Source: an uncultured Bacteroidales bacterium (GTDB lineage: Bacteria; Bacteroidota; Bacteroidia; Bacteroidales; P3). Taken from it: a DNA stretch of 64,000 nt. The stretch's first letter is position 1, and each line of letters starts with the position of its first letter. The stretch lies in the NCBI GenBank assembly GCA_947168665.1, contig CAMVMX010000002.1:186001-250000 (forward strand). The letters are read 5' to 3'. This document shows positions 37,150-45,366 of the stretch, piece by piece. Below the pieces are notes generated by a model. The model did not search any database. It was not told the DNA's origin and saw only the letters and a list, made by a program, of their open reading frames with translations. The position numbers and the translations under genes were made by a program.

Positions 37150-37803
37150 ATGAAACACATTCAGACATTTATACTATTAGCCGGATTGCTGCTCGGGAGC
37201 CATGCCTCGGCCCAGACCACCCTTTACAAGACCTACGTGGGTCGCACGGGCATCAAGGCCTCGTGCATCGAGAACTACCCTATCGGCAATGGTCTTAAGG
37301 TGACCGTCACTATGCTGGAGGCAAACGATTCCGCCTCGTTCCTTCACTTGAAAAAGAGCCTGAGGGCATTGCCCTACAGTGGGACTAAGTCGGAGAAGAC
37401 AAACGATTCTGTCGATTCCCATCCCTTGAAGAAGAACCCACCACGCATCGGGAATAAGCCAATACGCGATTTAGTGCATGAACTCGACAGCACTCCTGAG
37501 TTCAGCCATGTCACTACGCTTGAAGGGTCGATAGCCACCGCCTTCTTAGGTCAGATGAAGAATATGGATGTGAAGATAAACCTAGAAAAAGACAGTACAA
37601 AAGCCTCGTCAAAGCAGGCAAAGATACTGCACATCTACTGTCGCGCCGCCGACCCGTTGCCCGGCGACAAGGGTGTGTATCTGATTTATTTCTCCGACGA
37701 CACGATGACCGCGCTGGTGTTTCACTGCCCCAACGACGAGGTATATGCCCAGTCGGTGAAGTATGTGCTGAAAACCACTGTAAAAAAAGCCACCGCCGAA
37801 TAA
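37150..37803 (+). CDS. Secreted protein of unknown function
   Basis: Predicted 217 aa with a signal peptide (MKHIQTFILLAGLLLGSHAS, cleavage near AQ). The mature part has no family I can name; the C-terminal domain contains AKILHIYCRAADPLPGDKGV and LIYFSDDTMTALVFHCPND. It starts 1 nt after the previous stop, so it belongs to the sigma-factor operon. Confidence 0.65.
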   Translation: MKHIQTFILLAGLLLGSHASAQTTLYKTYVGRTGIKASCIENYPIGNGLKVTVTMLEANDSASFLHLKKSLRALPYSGTKSEKTNDSVDSHPLKKNPPRIGNKPIRDLVHELDSTPEFSHVTTLEGSIATAFLGQMKNMDVKINLEKDSTKASSKQAKILHIYCRAADPLPGDKGVYLIYFSDDTMTALVFHCPNDEVYAQSVKYVLKTTVKKATAE

Positions 37804-37886
37804 GGAAAAACTAAAAACCAAAAAGTAGGCTGCCGCACCCAGATATCTTTAAACTTTATACTATAAACATTCACAATTAATAGGTT

Positions 37887-40220
37887 ATGAAGAAACTTGC
37901 TTTCCTCATAGGGCTCATACTATGCCCTATCGCCAAGGGAATGGCGCAAATCCCTCCCGAACTGATGGACGCAATCCGTGCCGCTGTGGCCGAGCAGGCA
38001 CCCAAGACTGACACCTCTAAGGCCGACAGCACCCATGTGGTGTCACACCAAGACTCGCTGCGGCAGGACAGCCTTCTGCTCCAGCAGCGGGTCAAAACCC
38101 TCAAGGCCATCTCCGTCCGCGCCCCAAGACCCATCTACAGCATGGAAGGCGAGGTGGTAAGCTACAATGTGGCAGAAGACGAGACCGTCCGAGGTCTTAC
38201 TGCTCTCGACGCCCTGCAGAATGCCCCCAGCGTGGAGGTGGACATCGAAGGCAACATCACCATGCGCGGCTCCACCAACATAGAGGTATGGATCAACGGC
38301 TACCCCACCCACATGGATGGCAACACGCTGAAAGTCTATCTCGAGTCGCTGCCCGCCGACGCCATCGACCGCATCGAGGTCATCAAGAACCCCTCCGCCA
38401 AATACATGGTGGAGGAGGGCTGCCACATCATCAACATCGTCACCAGTGCCAAGATTCGCAACAGCCATTTCCTCTCTTTCGGCCTCGGCGGCAGCAACCG
38501 CCCATCGCTCAGCCCGTGGGCAAGCTATGTCGTCAAGAACGAAAAGTTCTATGCCAACCTCTACTTGGGCGTAAACAGCACGCCCACCCACAAGACGGAG
38601 CAGTCCAGCTCGCTATTCCGTCAGGATGGCACTGAAGGATTCGACACTACGGCCGCTACCACCACTGCCACCGAAAACAACACCAACCGCCACATTGGCA
38701 CCATGGCCGTCAGCCTCAGCTATCAAATCGACTCCCTGAACGACCTCTCCCTTTTCGGCTTGGCAGTGACTTTCCCTGCCATTAATAAAACGCTTTCCAC
38801 TACCGACCAATGGTATTACTTCCCACAGATGTTGCACTACACTTTTTCAAACAGCCAGGAGAGCAAGTCCTTCAGACTGACTGGTATGGCCAATCTGAAT
38901 TGGAAACACAGGTTCGACAACGAAGGGCACAACCTATCCCTAACCCTCTACGGAAATGGTGGTTATAGCCACAGTGAGCGCACCCTACGGCGCGACTACA
39001 CCCTGCTTGAAGGCATACTGCCACAGGAACTGGCCGACTTCGACAAAACCTACCTCGGCGGCATGACCAACAACAGCCTCACCCTCAGTGCCGACTACAA
39101 CCGCCCGCTCACCCTCGACGACGAACTGACGTTGGGGCTCTCGCTTGTCCCCTCGCAGGCGAGCGACTATTCGTCACCCAGCTTCTTCAGCTCTACCACA
39201 ATGACATACGACAGTCTCGACCTACTGCGCCGTTTCGATAAGACTAACCGCACTATGCAGACCTCTGCCTCTGCCAGTTGGCGGCACAAGTGGAAGGCAG
39301 TCACCATGACTCTGGGGTTGCGTGGATATTGGAACCAATGCCGTTATTCGCTCTACGCCTTCTTCCCCGACGACACCACTTTCGCCTATTTCTATCTCAA
39401 GCCCTCCCTACGCCTCACCTATCGCACCAAGAGCATGCACTATTTCCGCTTCGCCTACTCCCTCGCCACATCCATGCCTACGGCCGAAAACCTCTCCACC
39501 GCCCGCCGCTACGACGAAGACACCTACAAGGTGGGCAACCCCGACCTCAAGGCTGGTCACACCCACAGCCTCGATATCAGCTGGAACCGCTATTTCGCCT
39601 CCCACGGCTCGGTGGGCATCGAGAGCTACGCCCGCCTTTCGACCAACGACATCGACTACTGCCGCGAGGCAGCCAGCGAAATAGACCCCTATCTCGGACG
39701 CCTCATCAGCTACAGCATGCCCTACAACATAGGCAACAGCTACAAGGCAGGAGTCGAAGGCAACGTCACCTATCGCCCTGTGGCGTGGCTCAACTTCCGT
39801 CTGTATGCCAACCTCTACCGCTCGGGCTATGAGGTGGATCACCCCAAGGCGGGACACTACAACAATGCCATGACCTCCTACAGTTTCCGCCTCAACTGCT
39901 GGGCCAACATCGCCGGACGGGTACGCCTCAACCTCGTGGGCAACTACGCCTCGCCCACACAAGCCCTCTTCGTCGAGCGGCAGAGCGGCTACACCATTGA
40001 TATGGGACTCAGCGCCGACTTCTGGCAGAAACGCCTCTCGGTGGTGCTCAACGTCACCGACCTCTTCAACTGGAACCGCTCCCAGTCGTGGAACACCAAC
40101 CCCTACCTCCTCGGCTACAGCACCTCCCACACCGACAGCCGCTTCATTAGCCTCTCCGTCACCCTCCGCTTCGGCAAGATGGAACTTCAGAACATGGCCA
40201 GAGAAGGCGAAGCAAACTGA
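37887..40220 (+). CDS. TonB-receptor-like outer-membrane beta-barrel protein
   Basis: Predicted 777 aa with a signal peptide (MKKLAFLIGLILCPIAKGMA-Q). A plug-like domain (about residues 70-190) has DALQNAPSVEVDIEGNITMR, GSTNIEVWINGYPTHMDGN and LPADAIDRIEVIKNPSAKY, as in TonB-dependent receptors of the outer-membrane beta-barrel 3 type. The remaining 580 residues alternate aromatic strands, ending with LSVTLRFGKMELQNM. The carboxypeptidase-like N-terminal domain seen in many relatives is missing. It lies 83 nt after the ECF sigma operon and may be its target; the substrate is unknown. Confidence 0.85.
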   Translation: MKKLAFLIGLILCPIAKGMAQIPPELMDAIRAAVAEQAPKTDTSKADSTHVVSHQDSLRQDSLLLQQRVKTLKAISVRAPRPIYSMEGEVVSYNVAEDETVRGLTALDALQNAPSVEVDIEGNITMRGSTNIEVWINGYPTHMDGNTLKVYLESLPADAIDRIEVIKNPSAKYMVEEGCHIINIVTSAKIRNSHFLSFGLGGSNRPSLSPWASYVVKNEKFYANLYLGVNSTPTHKTEQSSSLFRQDGTEGFDTTAATTTATENNTNRHIGTMAVSLSYQIDSLNDLSLFGLAVTFPAINKTLSTTDQWYYFPQMLHYTFSNSQESKSFRLTGMANLNWKHRFDNEGHNLSLTLYGNGGYSHSERTLRRDYTLLEGILPQELADFDKTYLGGMTNNSLTLSADYNRPLTLDDELTLGLSLVPSQASDYSSPSFFSSTTMTYDSLDLLRRFDKTNRTMQTSASASWRHKWKAVTMTLGLRGYWNQCRYSLYAFFPDDTTFAYFYLKPSLRLTYRTKSMHYFRFAYSLATSMPTAENLSTARRYDEDTYKVGNPDLKAGHTHSLDISWNRYFASHGSVGIESYARLSTNDIDYCREAASEIDPYLGRLISYSMPYNIGNSYKAGVEGNVTYRPVAWLNFRLYANLYRSGYEVDHPKAGHYNNAMTSYSFRLNCWANIAGRVRLNLVGNYASPTQALFVERQSGYTIDMGLSADFWQKRLSVVLNVTDLFNWNRSQSWNTNPYLLGYSTSHTDSRFISLSVTLRFGKMELQNMAREGEAN

Positions 40221-40383
40221 CAACGAGTCCCTTCCTGCCTTTGGCGCTTTGATTAGCGAAATCGCCAATAGATATAGGCATTTCGAAAGATTTAACCCTG
40301 TAAGTTGACCTAAATACCAAACTGCAAACGTTTTCAGGAAAACCCCAAGGCATTGAATCCTCGCCCGTCCCGCTCTTGCACTA

Positions 40384-40440
40384 CGTTCGTTCCTCTGTTG
40401 TTTTCATCTTATAAAGTCGAGAACAACCAAAGAACGAGCG
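40384..40440. repeat. Imperfect long inverted repeat
   Basis: CGTTCGTTC (40384-40392) pairs with GAACGAGCG (40432-40440), and GTTGTTTTC (40397-40405) with GAGAACAAC (40419-40427), each with one G-U pair. It lies in the gap after the outer-membrane protein gene and before the AT-rich island. It has no T run. It may mark the island boundary or be a weak terminator. Confidence 0.5.
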
Positions 40441-40500
40441 TGTCACAATGGCCGAATGAAGGGTGATAGGAGGGATGAAACTACTATTTTTGCATAAGTA

Positions 40501-40531
40501 TTTGCTGATTCAGATAAAAGTCGTATCTTTG
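40501..40531 (+). promoter_or_regulatory. Promoter for RNA 2 and its operon
   Basis: TTTG (40501-40504), 19 nt, then TATCTTTG (40524-40531): an exact consensus promoter, followed by CATCG. Transcription would begin near 40539. Confidence 0.85.
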
Positions 40532-40590
40532 CATCGAATTTGAAAATAAAAAATATGACTTAAAAAGAAGACAGATTATAGACATATATT

Positions 40591-40728
40591 GAGCTGACGC
40601 TCTTGTTCTCTGTAAGTAAATGTCTGGAACACATTGCAACTGTGTGAGAATAAGATGGCGAAAGTTCACGCATAGGCGTGGATTCTTTCCCTTATTTACA
40701 CAAAGGTATTTCCAGACAACCTACTTAC
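40591..40728 (+). ncRNA. Structured RNA 2, same architecture as RNA 1 (8251-8480)
   Basis: A GAGC-TGAC-GCTC hairpin (40591-40602) leads the core. GTAAGTA (40612-40618) pairs with TACTTAC (40722-40728). After an AA/ACC internal loop, TGTCTGGAA (40621-40629) pairs with TTCCAGACA (40710-40718). GTGT (40642-40645) pairs with ACAC (40698-40701), AATAAG (40649-40654) with CTTATT (40691-40696), and CACGC (40667-40671) with GCGTG (40676-40680) around ATAG. RNA 1 has the same helices with different sequences, the same AA/ACC loop and CACAA(A)GGT strand, so pairing is conserved by compensatory change. The start codon of the next gene is 69 nt downstream. It could be a stable sRNA or a leader. Confidence 0.75.
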
Positions 40729-40796
40729 AAAATAAGGTAGCATAATAGCATAGAAAGGATTTGCGCCGTTCTTTATTTGAATGTATGTAATAAAAG

Positions 40797-42584
40797 ATGA
40801 ATAATTTAATTGCACAATTTCAGGAGGAGATAGCCTATGGGGAGGATCATTTCAAAGTTGAATATGAAATAATGCCTCTAGTAGCTATTTCAGAAAAAAT
40901 GTCTCCCAAAGAGGAGGAAATAGTACATTCTATCCATTTGATTGATGAACAACAAAGATTACTGGATGAAAAAATAGGAGAACTGAATAATGAAATTGAT
41001 CGATTAACAAACCATGCAGATGGAACAGATTATTTAGTTGCAGCCTCATGTGGACTGTTGTGCGGCCTGTTTGATTCGTTTTTTGTTGGTGAAATTGATT
41101 ATGCAAAGTCGTTTGAAAAGGTAAATGAAAAGATAAATAATTATGTTGAGAAAAAGTCAGAGGAGATCCGGACAAAAGAGACTGTAGAGAAAGCCCTCAA
41201 AAAGAAGATAGAAAGTGCAAAAAAGAAGGGTGTAAAATTGTCAAAAGAAGAAATAAATTCATTCAAGAAACAAGTGGCTGAAACCATAAAAACAAAATAT
41301 AATAAAGTAAAAGCTGCAGATGAACGAGATGGAACATTGAATGCTTTACGTCGAGCAATAATTAAATTGGAAGAGCATTACCAACTTCCTCTTGACAATG
41401 CATTCAAAGGTATGAAAGGGGTCAATGCTGCTTCTCACCATCTTGATGACCTCGCTCACCACCCAACTTTCTTGGGTATGATGGCTGCAATTATGGGTTC
41501 GTTATTACGCACAGCTATTCTCGTTGACAAAAATGGGAAATGGCATTTTAAGTTTGTAAAAACAAATCCGAAAGAATGGGCGGAAATGATTTTGCCCATA
41601 ATTATCTCGGGAATACTTACGTGGATACTTTTTCATGTCAAAAATAAAAAGGGAGACATGATTGACAAAAAGATTCCCAAACCAATACAAAATATTATTC
41701 TTTTATTGGCAGAGACCCCTGCCGCTATTAAGATAATAGAAATAGTAAATAACTGGATGGGGCATTTGGCCAGTGATATGGCTGGGTCAAACTCTCATCC
41801 AGGTGCAGGCATGGGAGTCCCAGGTCTTTTTCTATCTGCGTTGAAAGAGATTGCAAACATTCCTCCATTCAATTACTCGGGTTTGCCAAAAATTGTAGAT
41901 GACTTATACGAGAAACATAAACTTGATTTACGTGCTGAATTAGGATACATACAAGGAGTTATTGATTCGCGCCAGTGGCTGCCTGTTTTTGCCGGGGATC
42001 TACTAGTCAGATTGTTTTATTTTATAAAGAAACTGGTTGAGGAGATTAAATCTGGGAAAAAACTCAAAGATATAAATTGGAGAGCAGTCATACCATTCAA
42101 CAATAGAACAATAGCGAAGATGATGTTGTTGGAATCTGGAGTTTTTTCTGCTATTGATATTGCAGATGCAGCCATTCGTTCTGCTCTTAAGAATGGAACA
42201 TCTAAGAATCCTCTATTCTGGAAAGATTTAGTGTTACGAATTAATATTGTCGGGGTCGGACGATTCGCCATCGCTTTAGGTACAGATGTGGCTATGGGAG
42301 CAAAACTCAATCGAGTTAGAGAAGAAAGAATGGCTCTTGTAAATAAGAAACTACTTTATCAAGATGCGATAATATATTATAACCAAGAACTAATGTGGAT
42401 TAGTGCAGAAAAGACGTTTGAATCAATAAACTCTTTGATGGATAGTATGGAACAAACAATCCGATTGTATAATAATATCATCGAACAAATTGACCAAAAA
42501 TGGGATAATGCCGAAGGTATTTTAGTTGTTATCAAGAGAGCCGACCCTGATTATTACCATGAATTATCAAAAGACCTATTGTAG
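40797..42584 (+). CDS. Unknown coiled-coil membrane protein
   Basis: Predicted 595 aa, family not recognised. The N-terminal 30% is a charged coiled coil (EEEIVHSIHLIDEQQRLLDE) with a hydrophobic stretch near residue 80 (YLVAASCGLLCGLFDSFFVG). A conserved-looking HHLDDLAHHPTFLGMMAAIM lies near residue 212, and another membrane segment MILPIIISGILTWILFHV near 264. The rest is helical with GGG-poor loops and ends in a second coiled region. Composition is far more AT-rich than the flanking genes, a sign of horizontal transfer. It is the first gene after a structured RNA and is followed 32 nt later by another coiled-coil protein. Confidence 0.65.
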   Translation: MNNLIAQFQEEIAYGEDHFKVEYEIMPLVAISEKMSPKEEEIVHSIHLIDEQQRLLDEKIGELNNEIDRLTNHADGTDYLVAASCGLLCGLFDSFFVGEIDYAKSFEKVNEKINNYVEKKSEEIRTKETVEKALKKKIESAKKKGVKLSKEEINSFKKQVAETIKTKYNKVKAADERDGTLNALRRAIIKLEEHYQLPLDNAFKGMKGVNAASHHLDDLAHHPTFLGMMAAIMGSLLRTAILVDKNGKWHFKFVKTNPKEWAEMILPIIISGILTWILFHVKNKKGDMIDKKIPKPIQNIILLLAETPAAIKIIEIVNNWMGHLASDMAGSNSHPGAGMGVPGLFLSALKEIANIPPFNYSGLPKIVDDLYEKHKLDLRAELGYIQGVIDSRQWLPVFAGDLLVRLFYFIKKLVEEIKSGKKLKDINWRAVIPFNNRTIAKMMLLESGVFSAIDIADAAIRSALKNGTSKNPLFWKDLVLRINIVGVGRFAIALGTDVAMGAKLNRVREERMALVNKKLLYQDAIIYYNQELMWISAEKTFESINSLMDSMEQTIRLYNNIIEQIDQKWDNAEGILVVIKRADPDYYHELSKDLL

Positions 42585-42616
42585 GTCAATTATCATTAAT
42601 ACATAAGAAATACATT

Positions 42617-44059
42617 ATGAGTACTCAAGAAATACTTGGTGACATAAACACCGACCTTGTTCCGTCGGAAATCAATTTGAAGATTTCTGATTTACCTAAG
42701 TCAATCCAAGATCAGATAATATTCCTGGAACAACTAAGAAAAAAGCAAGAAGAAGCTAAGGAAAAAGCAGAAGCCGCAAAAAAAGGAGCTGATAATCTTG
42801 AAGCATATGTGAGAAAAAAATTTCTTGGGAAAGAATATCAGAGTGGTGATACTAAACAAAAAATCGAACAACTTCAAAATGTTGTAAAAGATCTCGCTAA
42901 TGCGCAAGAGTCTGTGACAGAGGCTACAAATATTTCATTGCAGTTTCAAGAATCATTATCCGAAACATCCCAATTCCTTTTGTTTTTAGGAAGCTCTAAT
43001 ATCGCTTCTTTTAATGCCGTTATAGATAACATTAACAGAATTGACAAGGATGGAATTGGTGGCAGTTCTATTAGTGAAGAAGTTAAGGCTAGATTGAAAG
43101 AGGTCGTAAATAGTTTAAAAGAACGTCAAGACGTGATGTTTCGACAAGAAAAAATGGCTGGGGAGTTCAAAAAGTTAGTGGAAGAGCTGAAGCCTATTAT
43201 TGAAAACCTGACAATTAGTAGTGATAATATTTCAAAACTTGTAGATGACCATTATAATGAATTCATTCGCGCACAAAATGAATTTGAGAAAAATATTACT
43301 AGCGCACAACGAAAGAATGAAAGTGTTCAAAAGGATATTAAAGACGCTATTAAGAATACCAATCAGCAATTATTAAATAAAGAGTCGAGTCTGAAAGAGC
43401 TATTTGAGAGAGAGGTATCCGCTATTAGGGAAGAGATTAAATTAACATCACAGAAAAGTCAGCGTTCTATAGCGGATACTAAAAAGGGGTTGGAAGAATC
43501 TGTTGAGACAACCAATAAACTATTATTGAGTAAAGAGTCGAGTCTGAAAGAGCTATTTGAGAGAGAGGTATCCGCTATTAGGGAAGAGATTAAATTAACA
43601 TCACAGAAAAGTCAGCGTTCTATAGCGGATACTAAAAAGGGGTTGGAAGAATCTGTTGAGACAACCAATAAACTATTATTGAGTAAAGAGTCGAGTCTGA
43701 AAGAGCTATTTGAGAGAGAGGTATCCGCTATTAGGGAAGAGATTAAATTAACATCACAGAAAAGTCAGCGTTCTATAGCGGATACTAAAAAGGGGTTGGA
43801 AGAATCTGTTGAGACAACCAATAAACTATTATTGAGTAAAGAGTCGAGTCTGAAAGAGCTATTTGAGAGAGAAATGTCCGCTGTTAGGGAAGAGATTAAA
43901 TCAACATCACAGGTGAGTCAACAGTCCTTAGAGTATACAAAAAAGGAATTAGAAAAATCAAATGCATTGTTAAAGAAAAAACTAACAATAACCAATGTTG
44001 TGTTATTGGTTTCATATATCATTGCAATAATTGTTTTTGTTTTGTATAAGCTTAACTGA
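42617..44059 (+). CDS. Long coiled-coil protein with tandem 51-residue repeats and C-terminal anchor
   Basis: Predicted 480 aa. Almost the whole protein is heptad-like (IQDQIIFLEQLRKKQEEAKE near the start). Residues about 255-440 consist of near-identical 51-residue units containing KESSLKELFEREVSAIREEI and SQKSQRSIADTKKGLEESVE. The last 25 residues form a membrane anchor (ITNVVLLVSYIIAIIVFVLY). Such a rod fixed in the inner membrane could act as a spacer or scaffold for the preceding protein. No enzymatic motif is seen. It is AT-rich like its partner. Confidence 0.65.
   Translation: MSTQEILGDINTDLVPSEINLKISDLPKSIQDQIIFLEQLRKKQEEAKEKAEAAKKGADNLEAYVRKKFLGKEYQSGDTKQKIEQLQNVVKDLANAQESVTEATNISLQFQESLSETSQFLLFLGSSNIASFNAVIDNINRIDKDGIGGSSISEEVKARLKEVVNSLKERQDVMFRQEKMAGEFKKLVEELKPIIENLTISSDNISKLVDDHYNEFIRAQNEFEKNITSAQRKNESVQKDIKDAIKNTNQQLLNKESSLKELFEREVSAIREEIKLTSQKSQRSIADTKKGLEESVETTNKLLLSKESSLKELFEREVSAIREEIKLTSQKSQRSIADTKKGLEESVETTNKLLLSKESSLKELFEREVSAIREEIKLTSQKSQRSIADTKKGLEESVETTNKLLLSKESSLKELFEREMSAVREEIKSTSQVSQQSLEYTKKELEKSNALLKKKLTITNVVLLVSYIIAIIVFVLYKLN
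43379..43930 (+). repeat. 153-bp tandem repeats inside the coiled-coil gene
   Basis: Units begin at 43379, 43532, 43685 and 43838, each with AAAGAGTCGAGTCTGAAAG, spaced exactly 153 bp (51 codons). The second and third units look identical base for base, the first differs only at its 5' junction, and the fourth diverges after about 40 bp (GAAATGTCCGCTGTTAGG). Copy number is likely to vary by slippage without changing frame. Confidence 0.9.
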
Positions 44060-44080
44060 TATGTTAATAGCGTCTTAGTA

Positions 44081-44166
44081 TATCTTTGTTGGAGAATTGA
44101 GATGGATGCGAAGAACCATCATGCTACACTATGGATAATGGGTAGAGTAGTATAGTGCTCTTTTGC
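44081..44166 (+). other. Possible small RNA unit in the gap after the coiled-coil gene
   Basis: TATCTTTG (44081-44088) is a perfect -7 element without a -33 partner. Downstream, CACTAT and ATAGTG (about 44130-44158) can close a hairpin followed by CTCTTTT. The rest of 44060-44655 holds a terminator and REP units; a minus-strand frame of 193 codons across it (44119-44700) consists of repeat sequence and is not a gene. Confidence 0.25.
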
Positions 44167-44258
44167 TGACAAGTAGCATTCACTTTTGGAAATGTAAAAT
44201 ACATCGTAAACAGTCGTATCACATGGTACACGCACTAAACTGAAAACGACTAAATCTT

Positions 44259-44310
44259 GAAGTGCTACTTTGGCTATTCGCTGAAAAACCGAAGTGGCAC
44301 TTCCTTTTTT
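44259..44310 (+). terminator. Terminator of the AT-rich operon
   Basis: GAAGTGCTACTTTGG (44259-44273) pairs with CCGAAGTGGCACTTC (44289-44303) with two non-Watson-Crick positions, followed by CTTTTTT. It lies 200 nt after the coiled-coil gene. Confidence 0.75.
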
Positions 44311-44423
44311 CTGTATATCCATTGGGGTCATATCAGACATAATTCGCCCGACGGGATAGGCTGACCTCGCCGAGAGACCGAAGAAGGGTCGAAGAACCAT
44401 CACGCACTCTTTAGGTGTCTTGT

Positions 44424-44618
44424 CACGGCACTGCGTGGACTCTGTCCTCTTGTACCGTGTTATGCAAGGTCTCGTCCCTGTCGGGACGCGGACATGATGC
44501 CAGTATGACAGCCGATAGGACGTCCCGTCAGGGACGCGATATGCAAAACACGGTACAAGCCTATGGCGCAGTGCCGTGATAGCGGCATGACAGACTATAG
44601 GGCGTCCCGATAGGGACG
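44424..44618. repeat. REP units upstream of the transposase, both orientations
   Basis: A full unit at 44424-44488 combines an imperfect hairpin (CACGGCAC..GGACT..GTCCTC..GTACCGTG), the spacer TTATGCAAGGTC and the palindrome CGTCCCTGTCGGGACG. A reversed unit lies at 44521-44578 and a lone palindrome at 44603-44618. Inverted pairs around a Y1 transposase are the layout of REP/BIME elements. Confidence 0.85.
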
Positions 44619-44655
44619 CGACACAATAAAGGGACACAACAAGCGTTATCAGAGC

Positions 44656-45108
44656 ATGAGTTATGTCAGCACATTGTATCATATCGTCCTGCGTACACAC
44701 TGCAGTGAGTCAGCTATTGCCGAAGAGTATGAGAATGAACTGTATGCCTATATGAATGGCATCATCAATAACTATAACGGCAAACTGTACCGCATCGGCG
44801 GTATGCCTGACCATGTGCATCTGCTGGTATCCTTGCCAGCCACATTGGCTCTGGCCTCTTTTGTGAAAGAGCTGAAAGTGTCATCCAGTAAATGGATGAA
44901 AGCCAACCCACACTTTCCAAAGTTCACTGGGTGGTCGCAGGAGTATGCGGGATTCACTTACAGTATTCACGACAGAGACAAGATCATCAATTATATTAAG
45001 GGACAGAAGGAGCATCACAAGAAGATGACCTTAGCCGAAGAGTATAGACGGTTTATCGAGGCCAATGAGGTGGCTATAGACAACCGGTTCTTCATGAAGG
45101 ATGCATAG
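44656..45108 (+). CDS. REP-associated IS200-like Y1 transposase
   Basis: Predicted 150 aa, full length for TnpA of the IS200/IS605 group. The HUH motif is GGMPDHVHLLVSLPA (about residue 49) and the nucleophile Tyr lies in IINYIKGQKEHHKK (about residue 115). It cuts and joins single-stranded DNA at hairpins. No TnpB gene accompanies it; instead REP palindromes flank it on both sides, so it behaves as a RAYT-like housekeeper of REP sequences or a degenerate IS200. It appears intact. Confidence 0.92.
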   Translation: MSYVSTLYHIVLRTHCSESAIAEEYENELYAYMNGIINNYNGKLYRIGGMPDHVHLLVSLPATLALASFVKELKVSSSKWMKANPHFPKFTGWSQEYAGFTYSIHDRDKIINYIKGQKEHHKKMTLAEEYRRFIEANEVAIDNRFFMKDA

Positions 45109-45111
45109 TCG

Positions 45112-45212
45112 CGTCCCTGTCGGGACGCTGGTTTAGTAGTTTCTTATCACGGCACTTTGAGGACTCTGTCCTCTTGTACCGTGTTATGCAAAGTCGCGTC
45201 CCTGTCGGGACG
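45112..45212. repeat. REP units downstream of the transposase
   Basis: A palindrome CGTCCCTGTCGGGACG at 45112-45127 starts 4 nt after the transposase stop. A full compound unit follows at 45148-45212. Together with the inverted units upstream they frame the transposase gene. Confidence 0.85.
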
Positions 45213-45274
45213 AATCGCCATTCTTTACTATTTCGCTGAACACCTCAAACAATAGGCGATTGCCGACAGGCGGC

Positions 45275-45344
45275 ATTCGCTTTTTGAAAAGTGAAAAAAG
45301 ACATAAAATTCACTTTTGCAAAAGCGAATTATTTTGTATCTTTG
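45275..45344 (+). promoter_or_regulatory. Inverted repeat overlapping the promoter of ATPase copy A
   Basis: A 21-nt arm (45275-45295, ATTCGCTTTTTGAAAAGTGAA) faces its near-perfect complement at 45309-45329. The promoter has TTTG at 45315-45318 inside the second arm and TATCTTTG at 45337-45344. Binding at the repeat would block the -33 element, so an operator is likely. Confidence 0.6.
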
Positions 45345-45366
45345 CATTTTGAAAAAGGGAATGATT

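Noticed and set aside
43379-43930. CRISPR array
   Set aside because: The repeats are 153 bp, contiguous and in frame within a gene, with no spacers or cas genes.
44119-44700. A 193-codon minus-strand frame before the transposase
   Set aside because: It consists of terminator and REP sequence and shows no protein-like composition.
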